Below are positions 56,168 through 64,000 of a stretch of 64,000 nucleotides of DNA, in pieces. How positions within the stretch are numbered: position 1 is the first letter of the stretch; each line of letters starts with the position of its first letter. The notes under the pieces were generated by a model, which was not told the DNA's origin, searched no databases, and saw only the letters and a list, made by a program, of their open reading frames with translations. A program made the position numbers and the translations under genes. This stretch comes from Pseudomonas quebecensis (lineage in GTDB: Bacteria > Pseudomonadota > Gammaproteobacteria > Pseudomonadales > Pseudomonadaceae), in the NCBI RefSeq assembly GCF_026410085.1, contig NZ_CP112866.1:5393001-5457000 (forward strand), written 5' to 3'.

Positions 56168-57664
56168 TCAGGCGCTTTTCGCCGAAGGCAGCTTCGACAC
56201 CAGACGCAACGACACGGTCAGCCCTTCGAGCTGGTAGTGCGGGCGTAGATAGAACTTGGAGTTGTAGTAACCCGGGTTGCCTTCTACTTCTTCGACGATC
56301 ACTTCGGCGGCTGCCAATGGGTGCTGGGCCTTGGTGGTTTCGGTGGAGTGCGCCGGATCGCCGTCCACGTAGTTGAGGATCCAGTCCTGCAACCAGCGCT
56401 GCATCTCGTCCTTCTCTTTGAAGGAACCGATCTTGTCGCGCACGATGCACTTCAAGTAATGAGCGAAACGGCAAGTGGCGAACAGGTACGGCAGGCGCGC
56501 GGCCAGGTTGGCGTTGGCGGTGGCGTCCGGGTCGTCGTATTCGGCCGGTTTCTGCAACGATTGCGCGCCGATGAAGGCGGCGAAATCGGTGTTTTTCTTG
56601 TGCAGCAGCGGCATGAAACCGTTCTTCGCCAGTTCCGCTTCACGGCGGTCGCTGATGGCGATCTCGGTCGGGCACTTCATGTCCACGCCGCCGTCATCGG
56701 TCGGGAACGTGTGGGCCGGCAGGTTTTCCACTTCACCGCCAGATTCAATGCCACGGATGCGCGAGCACCAGCCGTAGTGTTTGAACGAACGGTTGATGTT
56801 CACCGCCATCGCGTAAGCGGCGTTGGCCCAGGTGTACTTGGAGCTGTCGGCGCCGTCGGTGTTTTCTTCGAACGCGAAGGCTTCCACCGGGTCGGTCTTG
56901 GCGCCGTACGGCAGGCGCGCCAGGAAGCGCGGCATGGTCAGGCCGATGTAGCGCGAGTCTTCCGATTCGCGCAGCGAACGCCAGCCGGCGTATTCCGGAG
57001 TGGTGAAGATCTTGGTCAGGTCGCGCGGGTTCGACAGTTCCTGCCACGAGCCCATGCCCATCACGGTCGGCGACGCCGCGGCGATGAACGGGGAGTGCAT
57101 GGCCGCGCAGACTTTCGACAGCTCGCCGAGCAGTTCGACATCGGGTGGCGACTGGTCGAAGTAGTAGTCGCCCACCAGGCAGCCGTATGGCTCGCCGCCG
57201 AACTGGCCGTATTCTTCTTCGTACATTTTCTTGAAGATCGGGCTCTGGTCCCACGCAGTGCCCTTGAATTTCTTCAGGGTCTTGTGCAGGTCCGGCTTGG
57301 AGATGTTGAGCACACGGATCTTGAGCTGCTCATCGGTCTCGGTGTTGTTGACCAGATAGTGCAGGCCACGCCAGGCGCTTTCCAGCTGCTGGAAGTCCGG
57401 GTGGTGGATGATCTGGTTGACCTGGGCGGTCAGCTTGGCATCGATCGCGGCGATGATCGATTCGATCGACTTGATCGCATCGTTGGACACCAGGTCGGTC
57501 TGCGCCAGGGCTTGTTCGGCCAAGGTGCGCACGGCGGTTTCCACGGCTTCGCGGGCACGTTCGGTCTTGGGTTTGAATTCCTGCATCAGCAGGGATGCGA
57601 ACTCGCTGGTTTCTTCAGTAGCGCCCAGGCTCTGGACGCCTTCGCGTGCGGTGTTGTCGGTCAT
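56168..57664 (-). CDS. tssC: T6SS sheath large subunit TssC
   Basis: A 498-aa sheath protein forming the contractile tail with TssB. Diagnostic blocks: VNQIIHHPDFQQLESAWRGLHYLVNNTETDEQLKIRVLN, KKMYEEEYGQFGGEPYGCLVGDYYFDQSPPDVELLGELSKVCAAMHSPF, LPYLFATCRFAHYLKCIVRDKIGSF, and a C-terminal FYLRPHYQLEGLTVSLRLVSKLPS. It starts 2 bp after the tssB stop. Confidence 0.97.
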   Translation of the reverse strand: MTDNTAREGVQSLGATEETSEFASLLMQEFKPKTERAREAVETAVRTLAEQALAQTDLVSNDAIKSIESIIAAIDAKLTAQVNQIIHHPDFQQLESAWRGLHYLVNNTETDEQLKIRVLNISKPDLHKTLKKFKGTAWDQSPIFKKMYEEEYGQFGGEPYGCLVGDYYFDQSPPDVELLGELSKVCAAMHSPFIAAASPTVMGMGSWQELSNPRDLTKIFTTPEYAGWRSLRESEDSRYIGLTMPRFLARLPYGAKTDPVEAFAFEENTDGADSSKYTWANAAYAMAVNINRSFKHYGWCSRIRGIESGGEVENLPAHTFPTDDGGVDMKCPTEIAISDRREAELAKNGFMPLLHKKNTDFAAFIGAQSLQKPAEYDDPDATANANLAARLPYLFATCRFAHYLKCIVRDKIGSFKEKDEMQRWLQDWILNYVDGDPAHSTETTKAQHPLAAAEVIVEEVEGNPGYYNSKFYLRPHYQLEGLTVSLRLVSKLPSAKSA

Positions 57665-57666
57665 GA

Positions 57667-58173
57667 TTACTGATCCCCTGCAGGCTTCGGCGCGCTGGCA
57701 AGTGCCTGAAGCAGTGCCGGGTCCTTGATTGCCTTCATGATGATTTCTTCAGCGCCGGTCTTGCCGTCCATGTAGGTCAGCAGGTTGGCCAACTGAGTGC
57801 GGGCTTCGAGCAGCTGGTTCAGCGCGTCGACCTTGCGGGCCACGGCGGCCGGGCTGAAGTCGTCCATGCTTTCGAAGGTCATGTCCAGGCTCAGGTTGCC
57901 TTCGCCGGTCAGTTCGTTCGGCACGTGGAATGCCACGCGCGGCTGCATGGCCTTGAGGCGGGAGTCGAAGTTGTCGACATCCACTTCAAGGAATTTGCGG
58001 TCGGCCACCGGCGCCAGAGGCTCGGCAGGCTTACCGGCGAGGTCGGCCATCACGCCCATCACGAAGGGCAGCTGGACCTTTTTCTCGGCGCCGTAGAGCT
58101 CGACGTCGTACTCGATCTGCACTCGAGGCGCGCGGTTGCGCGCGATGAATTTCTGAGAACTTTGCTTCGCCAC
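57667..58173 (-). CDS. tssB: T6SS sheath small subunit TssB
   Basis: A 168-aa protein that interlocks with TssC to form the sheath. Family blocks: KFIARNRAPRVQIEYDVELYGAEKKVQLPFVMGVMADLAG, KFLEVDVDNFDSRLKAMQPRVAF, LDMTFESMDDFSPAAVARKV and the helix recognised by ClpV near the C-terminus. The Pro-rich KPAEPLAPVADRKF segment is normal. It lies 54 bp after tssA and 2 bp before tssC. Confidence 0.97.
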   Translation of the reverse strand: MAKQSSQKFIARNRAPRVQIEYDVELYGAEKKVQLPFVMGVMADLAGKPAEPLAPVADRKFLEVDVDNFDSRLKAMQPRVAFHVPNELTGEGNLSLDMTFESMDDFSPAAVARKVDALNQLLEARTQLANLLTYMDGKTGAEEIIMKAIKDPALLQALASAPKPAGDQ

Positions 58174-58227
58174 GTTGCTGCTCCTGGTCGCTTGAGCGAC
58201 GGTGTTGTTACTGCACAGCCGGGCGGT

Positions 58228-59247
58228 TTATTCGCCGTCCGGGCCACGCAGGTTTTCAAATTGGGACATGCCGTCGGGAATCAGGTTGCGCACGATTGCT
58301 TCGAAATCGGCATGGACCAGATTTTTGGCCCGGTTCAATAACACCGGCAGCGGGCTCGAAGGCTCGTGCCGGGTGTAGTACGCGAGGATCTTGTCGAGGC
58401 TGCGCAGCACGTCGTCGCGGCTGGCGATATCGCCGACCGGGCGTGGCGCCGCTGGGGCAGGGGCGAAGTCGGCCGAGGGGGCATTGTCTTCACTGACGGC
58501 CTCGGGTTCGCTGCTGCTGTCGGTGCCCGGCACCGCTTGATTGAGTATCTGCAGCGCTTGCTTGAGCGGCTGCTTCAACGCGCTGAGGTCCACGCCCTGG
58601 GCGGAGCCGACCTGCTCGTTGACCTGTTGTTCAATGGCTTCGCAGGCAGCCCGCGCGGCGCTCAAGGCCTCGCGGGTGGCTTGCAGGTGATCGGGGTCGC
58701 TGTCGAGGAACGCCGCGTTGAGTTGCTGGGCGCCCAGTTGTTCATCCGGGAAGTGCATCAGGCCGCTGGCGTTGAGCGCCGCGCGCAGGCTCACCGGGCC
58801 GAACGTGCGCGAGCGGGTGAGGATGCTTTCGCGCAGCAGGCGGATGGTTGCGTCGCTGGTCAGGCCGGCCAGTGCATTGATGCGCACGGTGGGGTCGTTA
58901 TCGTCGTCAGCGTCCAGGCGCGGGTGCAGGTCGGCCCAGTATTGGCGCAACAACGCGTCGATCAGCGTGAGGACTTCGGCCAGCCCGGCCACGCCTTGCA
59001 GGGCCAGGGAACTTTGCAGCAGAAAGTGAGTGATGCGCAGGTCTTTGCTGCGCTGCAGCAAGTCGAGGCTCTGCTGCTGGATGCTGCGCCATTCCGGCGG
59101 TTCGGCGGGCAGGATGGCATCACCCATGCTGCGCTCGGGTTGCCCCTTGGCGTCACGCTCAAGCTGGAGAAAGTCCGCGTCATATTCCATGTCTTCGCCA
59201 CACGGCGAGTTCGCGGAAACGGCGGCGAGCAGCAAAGGCACATCCAC
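58228..59247 (-). CDS. tssA: T6SS protein TssA
   Basis: A 339-aa protein with an N-terminal ImpA_N domain (about 1-115: SANSPCGEDMEYDADFLQLERDAKGQPERSMGD, then PPEWRSIQQQSLDLLQRSKDLRITHFLLQSSLAL). A variable middle with an acidic/Ala-rich linker follows, and a C-terminal domain (about 275-339, LRSLDKILAYYTRHEPSSPLPVLLNRAKNLVHADFEAIVRNL). TssA proteins organise baseplate-tube-sheath assembly. The start is GTG at 59247 with AGGGAG upstream. It is the first gene of the minus-strand operon, with a short hairpin in its leader. Confidence 0.92.
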   Translation of the reverse strand: MDVPLLLAAVSANSPCGEDMEYDADFLQLERDAKGQPERSMGDAILPAEPPEWRSIQQQSLDLLQRSKDLRITHFLLQSSLALQGVAGLAEVLTLIDALLRQYWADLHPRLDADDDNDPTVRINALAGLTSDATIRLLRESILTRSRTFGPVSLRAALNASGLMHFPDEQLGAQQLNAAFLDSDPDHLQATREALSAARAACEAIEQQVNEQVGSAQGVDLSALKQPLKQALQILNQAVPGTDSSSEPEAVSEDNAPSADFAPAPAAPRPVGDIASRDDVLRSLDKILAYYTRHEPSSPLPVLLNRAKNLVHADFEAIVRNLIPDGMSQFENLRGPDGE

Positions 59248-59641
59248 TGAAATCGATCTCCCTATCCGCCCGTTAAGATGACGGGCTATTCATGCATTAG
59301 TTGCGCAAGGAACTTTGCATGTTTTCTTGGTCATATAAGCACAGTGCTATTAATGTGCCATCATTGGTGTTCAAGAAGTTGTGCATTTTTGGTGTAGTAC
59401 TTATGCCTTGTCAAGGTAAGCTATTCGCCCTCTGTGACAGATGTGCGGTGCTTAACAACCTGTGCGACTGACGGGTCGAAGCACGCACCGAGGCAGGATT
59501 TTTGTCATGCGGCCCAGTTAACATCAGCGATCATGCTGACAACAGCGGGTTGTAAAGGGTCGATTCCATGGCCCGATGGGATTTCCCGGGAATGTTCAGC
59601 CCGGGAATCGACTGCGCGCGAAGTATCAGCAAGGAGGCAAG
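59248..59641. promoter_or_regulatory. Divergent T6SS control region (tssA and tagH promoters)
   Basis: A 394-bp AT-rich region between the two T6SS operons with no convincing gene. It holds a hairpin GCCCGT-TAAGATG-ACGGGC at 59268-59286 in the tssA leader. An inverted repeat TTCCCGGG / CCCGGGAA (59583-59607) lies 35 bp before tagH; its left arm is part of a TTCCCGGGAA palindrome. A TTGGTC-N15-TATTAA pair near 59327-59353 could be a promoter. No sigma-54 site was found. The GCAAGGAGGC at the tagH ribosome site resembles an RsmA target. Confidence 0.5.
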
Positions 59642-60994
59642 ATGTCGCTGTGTTTGACTATCACTAGTTATCACAAGATTACCCCCGGGCAGTGCCCCGA
59701 AAAGTCCATGAACCAGGGCTCGATGGCGATCGGCCGCAGCTCGGATAATGACTGGGTATTGCCCGACCCCGAGCGCCTCGTGTCTTCGCAACACTGCGTT
59801 ATTCAATACAAAGACGGCCGTTATTATTTAACCGATAACAGCACCAACGGCGTGGAGTTGGTCAACGCCGGCATCCGCATGCGCCGCGGCAACAGCGAGC
59901 TGCTGCAGGATGGCGAACTGATCCGTATCGGCGATTACGAAATCCAGGCACGCATCGATTTCAGCGTGCAAGCCGTTGAAAGCCAGCCCTTTGCCGGTGA
60001 GTCGCCGAACAGTTTCGAAGCGCTGATGGGCGCCGTGGCCGGCCCCGTGACGCCCGCGCCGATGCCGCAGCCAGCGATCGCGCCGCAGTTCCAGGGTGCG
60101 TCGTCGATGGACACCCTGCCGGACCTGTTCGACTTCCTCAGCCCCACCGCCGTGCCGCCGCCGACCGTGGCCGATCATGTGCCCAGTGAACAACACGACT
60201 TCCGCCCGCCGACGCCGGTGAGCGTGCCGGTGCCCGAGGCGCCGGTGGCGTCCGGTTCAGTGATCCCCGAAGATTGGGACCTGCTCAGCGACGCGCCGCC
60301 GCCGATTATCAGCGCGCCGGCACCGACTCCATCGCCGCCACCGCCACCGCCAGTGACGCCATCCGCGCCCATGCCCGAGGTGGCACCGCCGGTGGTCAAT
60401 GCCGGGCAACCGGACCTGCTGCAAGCCTTCCTGCGCGGTGCCGGCCTCGACCAATTGCGCCTGGATAAGGCCGACGCCTGCGCGCAGATGGAAAGCATCG
60501 GTCGCAGCTACCGGCTGATGGTCGAAGGCTTGATCGACGTCCTGCGCGCCCGGGCCAGCCTCAAAGGCGAGTTCCGCATGCAGCAGACCATGATCCAGCC
60601 CGCTGAAAACAATCCGTTGAAGTTCGCACCGAATGCCGACGAAGCGTTACTGCTGCTGCTGCGTCACGGCAACCAGGCGTTTATGGCGCCCGATGTCGCG
60701 GTAAAGGAAAGTTTCGACGACCTGCGCGCCCACCAACTGGCGGTGATGGCCGGTGTGGAAGCGGCGATCAAGCACCTGCTCAAGCGCTTCGAACCGGCGC
60801 AACTGGAAGAACGCATGGGCAAGCCCGGTGGGCTGTCGAGTATTTTCAACGGGTCACGCCAGGCCCAGTACTGGCAGCAGTTCACCGAGCTCTACGGCAA
60901 TATTTCCCGTGAGGCCCAGGAAGACTTCCAGGACCTGTTCGGCCGCGAGTTCAGTCGGGCCTATGAAGAACACAGCGCACGACAGCGGCGCTGA
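59642..60994 (+). CDS. tagH: T6SS-associated FHA domain protein TagH
   Basis: A 450-aa protein. An FHA domain occupies residues about 15-95 (MAIGRSSDNDWVLPDPERLVSSQHCVIQYKDGRYYLTDNSTNGVELV), including the GR, S and N phosphothreonine-binding residues. A Pro-rich linker (about 150-260) leads to the TagH C-terminal domain (about 270-450, FLRGAGLDQLRLDKADACAQMESIGRSYRLMVEGLIDVLRAR and LLKRFEPAQLEERMG). It is part of threonine-phosphorylation control of T6SS in relatives, though no kinase gene lies in this window. ATG 59642 has AAGGAGG. Confidence 0.94.
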   Translation: MSLCLTITSYHKITPGQCPEKSMNQGSMAIGRSSDNDWVLPDPERLVSSQHCVIQYKDGRYYLTDNSTNGVELVNAGIRMRRGNSELLQDGELIRIGDYEIQARIDFSVQAVESQPFAGESPNSFEALMGAVAGPVTPAPMPQPAIAPQFQGASSMDTLPDLFDFLSPTAVPPPTVADHVPSEQHDFRPPTPVSVPVPEAPVASGSVIPEDWDLLSDAPPPIISAPAPTPSPPPPPPVTPSAPMPEVAPPVVNAGQPDLLQAFLRGAGLDQLRLDKADACAQMESIGRSYRLMVEGLIDVLRARASLKGEFRMQQTMIQPAENNPLKFAPNADEALLLLLRHGNQAFMAPDVAVKESFDDLRAHQLAVMAGVEAAIKHLLKRFEPAQLEERMGKPGGLSSIFNGSRQAQYWQQFTELYGNISREAQEDFQDLFGREFSRAYEEHSARQRR

Positions 60995-61044
60995 ACCGCA
61001 CACACGGATTAACGGATAGCTAAGTACGTCATTGAGGACGCAGG

Positions 61045-61554
61045 ATGATTCCCAGGTTTTTACTCGCAGTCGCCACCGCGCTTCTGCTGACGGCGTGTGC
61101 CAAAGACGCCGCCAAACCCGAAGCCGCCGCCGAGGCTGAAGCGGATACGGCTGCGGTCGAATTGCACTTTCACGCCATTGCCGGGCTCAACCCCGGCGCC
61201 AATGGCCAGGCCGCCCCGGTGCGCGTGCGGATTTTCGAACTGAAGAATGCCGCCACCTTTGCCCGCTCCGACTATTTCGCCCTGGCCGACCGTGCGCAAT
61301 CGACCCTGGGCCTGGACTTGTTGGACCAGGACGAAGTGATGGTGCAGCCCGGTCAGCAACTGAGCATTCAGCGTGACCTCGACCCGTCGACGCGCCAGAT
61401 CGGCTTGCTGGTGGGCTACCGCGAACTCGATCGCGCGCAGTGGCGCACGGTGATCAATGTGCCGGCGCGTCAGTACACCGAATACCAGATCAGCCTCGAT
61501 GTGCGCGCGGTGCGCGCCGACGTCGTGGTTACCCCATCCAGCCCTGCCCAATAA
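61045..61554 (+). CDS. tssJ: T6SS outer-membrane lipoprotein TssJ
   Basis: A 169-aa lipoprotein precursor with a signal peptide and lipobox LTAC at residues 15-18, acylated at Cys18. The mature domain has the TssJ transthyretin-like blocks VRIFELKNAATFARSDYFALADR, LGLDLLDQDEVMVQPGQQLSIQRDLDPSTRQIGLLVGYRELDRAQWR. It anchors the TssJLM complex to the outer membrane. A short acidic Ala/Glu-rich stretch follows the Cys. It is second in the tagH-tssJ-tssK-tssL operon. Confidence 0.94.
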   Translation: MIPRFLLAVATALLLTACAKDAAKPEAAAEAEADTAAVELHFHAIAGLNPGANGQAAPVRVRIFELKNAATFARSDYFALADRAQSTLGLDLLDQDEVMVQPGQQLSIQRDLDPSTRQIGLLVGYRELDRAQWRTVINVPARQYTEYQISLDVRAVRADVVVTPSSPAQ

Positions 61555-61569
61555 GCAATCGGAGCCCCC

Positions 61570-62904
61570 ATGTCCTGGAACAATCGCGTGGTCTGGTCGG
61601 AAGGCATGTTCATCGGAACGCAGCACTTCCAGCAGCATGACCGTTACCTGGAAAACCTGATCGACGCCCGCAGCCGCCCGCTGTCCGCCGGTGCCTGGGG
61701 CTTTTCCGAGTTGCTGATCGACCAGGGCCTGTTGGCCCAGGGCAAGCTGGCCATCGTCTCGGCGCGGGGCCTGTTGCCTGACGGCACACCGTTCAATATT
61801 CCCCAGGACGACCTGGCGCCCAGCCCGCTGAACATCGATGACAACCTGCGCGACGGCCTGGTCTACCTGGCCTTGCCACTCAAACGGGCCGGCGTGCGCG
61901 ACACCGTCGACGAGGGCGAAGCCCTGGAAGCCGCGCGTTACGTGAGCCAGGTGCGCGAAGTACGCGATGACAACGCACCGTTCGAAAACCGCGCGCCGGT
62001 GGCCGTGGGTTCTCGGGCGCTGCGCCTGCTCACCGCCCAGGATGGCATCAGCGATTACGCCGCCATCGGTGTGGTACGCATCAAGGAAAAACGCGCCGAC
62101 CGCGCGCTGGTGCTCGATGACAGCTACATCCCACCGGTGCTGGACGTGGCCGCGAGCAAACCGCTCACCGCGTTTCGCAGCGAATTGCTGGGCCTGCTGC
62201 ACCAGCGTGGCGAGGCCCTGGCCGGCCGCGTGGTGGCCTCGGGCGCCGGCGGCGCCTCGGAGATCGCCGACTTCATGCTGCTGCAACTGGTCAACCGCGC
62301 CCAGCCGCTGATCCAGCATTTCAGCCAGTTGAGCCCGCTGCACCCGGAGCGTTTCTTCAGTGAACTGGTGAGCCTGGCCGGGGAGTTTTCCACGTTCTCC
62401 ACCTCGGGCCGTCGTCCTCAGGAATACCCGCAATACCAGCACGACGATCTGGCCGTCAGCTTCGCCCCGGTAATGGCGGCATTGCGCGAAGCGTTGTCGA
62501 TGCTGATTGACAGTAAAGCCACGCCAATCCCGATTGTGGAAAAAGCGTATGGCATCCACGTGGCAATGCTGGCCGACAAAACCCTGCTCGACAACGCCAG
62601 TTTCATCCTGGTGGTGCGTGCCGATGTACCCGGCGAAACCCTGCGCGCGCGCTTCGGCCAGCAGAGCAAGGTAGGGTCGGTTGAACACATCCGCGACATG
62701 GTCAACCTGCAGTTGCCGGGCATCGGTCTGGTGCCGTTGCCGGTGGCGCCGCGCCAATTGCCGTACCACGCAGGCTCGACTTACTACGAGCTGGACCGGG
62801 GCAGCGAGCACTGGCAGCAACTGAGCAACTCCGGTGGTTTTGCTTTCCACATCGCCGGGCAGTTCCCGGGCTTGAACCTGGCCTTCTGGGCGATCCGAGG
62901 ATAA
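61570..62904 (+). CDS. tssK: T6SS baseplate subunit TssK
   Basis: A 444-aa protein linking the baseplate to the TssL/TssM membrane complex. It begins with the invariant MSWNNRVVWSEGMFIGTQHFQQHDRYLENLI and contains HPERFFSELVSLAGEFSTF, YQHDDLAVSFAPVMAALREAL and a C-terminal VNLQLPGIGLVPLPVAPRQLPYHAGSTYYELDRGSEHW block. It is 15 bp after tssJ and 6 bp before tssL. Confidence 0.97.
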   Translation: MSWNNRVVWSEGMFIGTQHFQQHDRYLENLIDARSRPLSAGAWGFSELLIDQGLLAQGKLAIVSARGLLPDGTPFNIPQDDLAPSPLNIDDNLRDGLVYLALPLKRAGVRDTVDEGEALEAARYVSQVREVRDDNAPFENRAPVAVGSRALRLLTAQDGISDYAAIGVVRIKEKRADRALVLDDSYIPPVLDVAASKPLTAFRSELLGLLHQRGEALAGRVVASGAGGASEIADFMLLQLVNRAQPLIQHFSQLSPLHPERFFSELVSLAGEFSTFSTSGRRPQEYPQYQHDDLAVSFAPVMAALREALSMLIDSKATPIPIVEKAYGIHVAMLADKTLLDNASFILVVRADVPGETLRARFGQQSKVGSVEHIRDMVNLQLPGIGLVPLPVAPRQLPYHAGSTYYELDRGSEHWQQLSNSGGFAFHIAGQFPGLNLAFWAIRG

Positions 62905-62910
62905 TCCGCG

Positions 62911-64000
62911 ATGCATCCCAATGATGACGACCGCACCCAGTTCATGCCGCGCCCGGGGGGCCGTGCGCCGGAACCCGCGCGTGCAGAGCCCGCGCCTTTG
63001 TCAGTGCCGGCCGCGCCGATGCTCACCGGCAAGAGCCAGGGCCTCAACCCGCTGGAAAGCGCCGCCGGCCCGTTGCTGGCATTGCTGACGCGGCTGCGCA
63101 ACACCATCGCCCACCCGGCGCCGGCCAGCCTGCGCGCGCAACTGTTGGCCTACCTGCGCCAGTTCGAAGAGCGTGCCGAGGCCGCCGGCGTGGCGCGCAA
63201 CGAAGTGCTGCTGGCGCGCTACGCGCTGTGCACCGCTCTGGATGAGGCGGTGTTGAGCACGCCGTGGGGCAGCACCAGCGAGTGGGGCAAGCAGAGCCTG
63301 TTGATCACCGTGCATAACGAAGCCTGGGGTGGTGAAAAAGTCTTCCAGCTGCTCGACCATTGTCTGCAAAGCCCACGGGAACGCTTGTACCTGCTGGAGT
63401 TGCTGTACCTGTGCATGTGCCTGGGTTTCGAAGGTCGCTACCGCGTGATGAACGACGGCCGCAGCCAGTTGGAAGCCCTGCGCGAACGCACCGCCGCGGC
63501 CATTCGCAGTGCCCGTGGCGAGCACGAGCGCGAGCTGTCGCCGCATTGGCGCGGTGTGACCGTGGCGCGAGATCGCCTGGCGCAATTCATGCCGCCGTGG
63601 ATCGCCGTGGCCATCGGCCTGGCGCTGCTGCTGGCGCTGCTGTTCGTGTTGCGCATGCTGCTGGCGGCGCAGGCCGAACCGGTGTTCAAGAATATCCATG
63701 CCCTGGGCGAGATCCCGGTGCAGGCCATCGACCGTCCGGTGGCGCAGCCCAAGGTCATTGAGCGGCCGCGTCTGGCCGGCTTCCTGGCGGAAGACATCAA
63801 GGCCGGGCGCGTCGCGGTGGAAGACAAGGTCGACCGCTCCGTGGTGACCATTCGTGGCGACGAGTTGTTCGCGTCCGCCAGCTCCAGCATCGTCGATGAC
63901 TACCAGCCGTTGATGCTGCGCATTGCCGACGCCGTGCGTAAGGTCAAGGGCCAGGTCCGCGTCACGGGCCACAGCGACAACCGTCCGATTGCCACGCTGC
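62911..64000 (+). CDS. tssL: T6SS membrane-complex protein TssL (DotU) with C-terminal OmpA-like domain, 5' part
   Basis: The frame starts MHPNDDDRTQFMPRPGG at 62911 and is open to the window end (at least 363 codons). After a Pro-rich cytoplasmic N-terminus, residues about 50-220 form the DotU domain (LNPLESAAGPLLALLTRLRNTI, ALDEAVLSTPWG, WGGEKVFQLLDHC, LYLCMCLGFEGRYRV). One transmembrane helix follows (about 230-252, IAVAIGLALLLALLFVLRMLL). The last residues (VTIRGDELFASASSSIVDDYQPLMLRIADAV..VTGHSDNRP) begin an OmpA peptidoglycan-binding domain. tssM is expected just beyond the window. Confidence 0.95.
   Translation, partial: MHPNDDDRTQFMPRPGGRAPEPARAEPAPLSVPAAPMLTGKSQGLNPLESAAGPLLALLTRLRNTIAHPAPASLRAQLLAYLRQFEERAEAAGVARNEVLLARYALCTALDEAVLSTPWGSTSEWGKQSLLITVHNEAWGGEKVFQLLDHCLQSPRERLYLLELLYLCMCLGFEGRYRVMNDGRSQLEALRERTAAAIRSARGEHERELSPHWRGVTVARDRLAQFMPPWIAVAIGLALLLALLFVLRMLLAAQAEPVFKNIHALGEIPVQAIDRPVAQPKVIERPRLAGFLAEDIKAGRVAVEDKVDRSVVTIRGDELFASASSSIVDDYQPLMLRIADAVRKVKGQVRVTGHSDNRPIATL

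Noticed and set aside
59434..59667. Small plus-strand gene in the T6SS control region
   Set aside because: The frame overlaps the tagH start and ribosome site and has no plausible ribosome site or recognisable sequence.

Overview
The window reads as one contiguous stretch of a Pseudomonas chromosome, most likely P. fluorescens group. The evidence is high GC with strong third-position bias, the classical Pseudomonas gene order (aspA / LysR / purEK; pstSCAB-phoU / response regulator / phoRB / ubiAC / rubredoxin / rubredoxin reductase / HU), and several REP doublets (inverted GGGGGCTTGCCCCCGAT arms) typical of that group. No tRNA, rRNA, CRISPR array, insertion sequence or prophage gene was seen.

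Layout. 1-3.8 kb: the end of a homocysteine S-methyltransferase, two GNAT acetyltransferases and a PaiB-like FMN-binding protein, divergent from a MocR regulator. The linker of the MocR gene holds an unusual array of DnaA-box-like 9-mers. 3.8-13.1 kb: two tandem copies of a very large (about 1530-1550 aa) dermonecrotic-toxin-like (DUF6543-type) protein; the downstream copy is broken by a one-base frameshift. 13.2-18.7 kb: asparagine/aspartate use (L-asparaginase, AgcS-type symporter, aspartase, divergent LysR). 18.7-24.7 kb: purE and purK behind a terminator-bearing leader, then small housekeeping genes and an MFS transporter. 24.9-36.9 kb: the phosphate regulon core (pstS, pstC, pstA, pstB, phoU, a response regulator, a CNNM/CorC-type membrane protein, phoR, phoB) with recognisable Pho boxes. 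37-41 kb: a secreted COG4315-type protein, ubiA/ubiC, rubredoxin and its reductase, and an HU protein.

41.1-64 kb: a type VI secretion cluster. On the minus strand it runs tssA, tssB, tssC, hcp, tssE, tssF, tssG, tssH(clpV), vgrG, an Eag (DUF1795) chaperone, a PAAR-Rhs effector with an AHH-type nuclease tip, and two Imm11-like immunity candidates. On the plus strand it runs tagH (FHA), tssJ, tssK and tssL, which leaves the window; tssM is presumably next. Everything diverges from a 394-bp AT-rich control region. The order resembles P. aeruginosa HSI-I, but there is no tagJ between hcp and tssE. The Rhs tip and both immunity genes are clearly more AT-rich than the rest, as expected of a horizontally swapped toxin-immunity cassette.

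Observations most worth following: the DnaA-box-like array inside the MocR gene, the terminator-containing purE leader, the frameshifted giant-toxin paralogue, and the one-toxin/two-immunity cassette behind the Rhs gene. Function calls rest on motif recognition and gene order; no database search was run.
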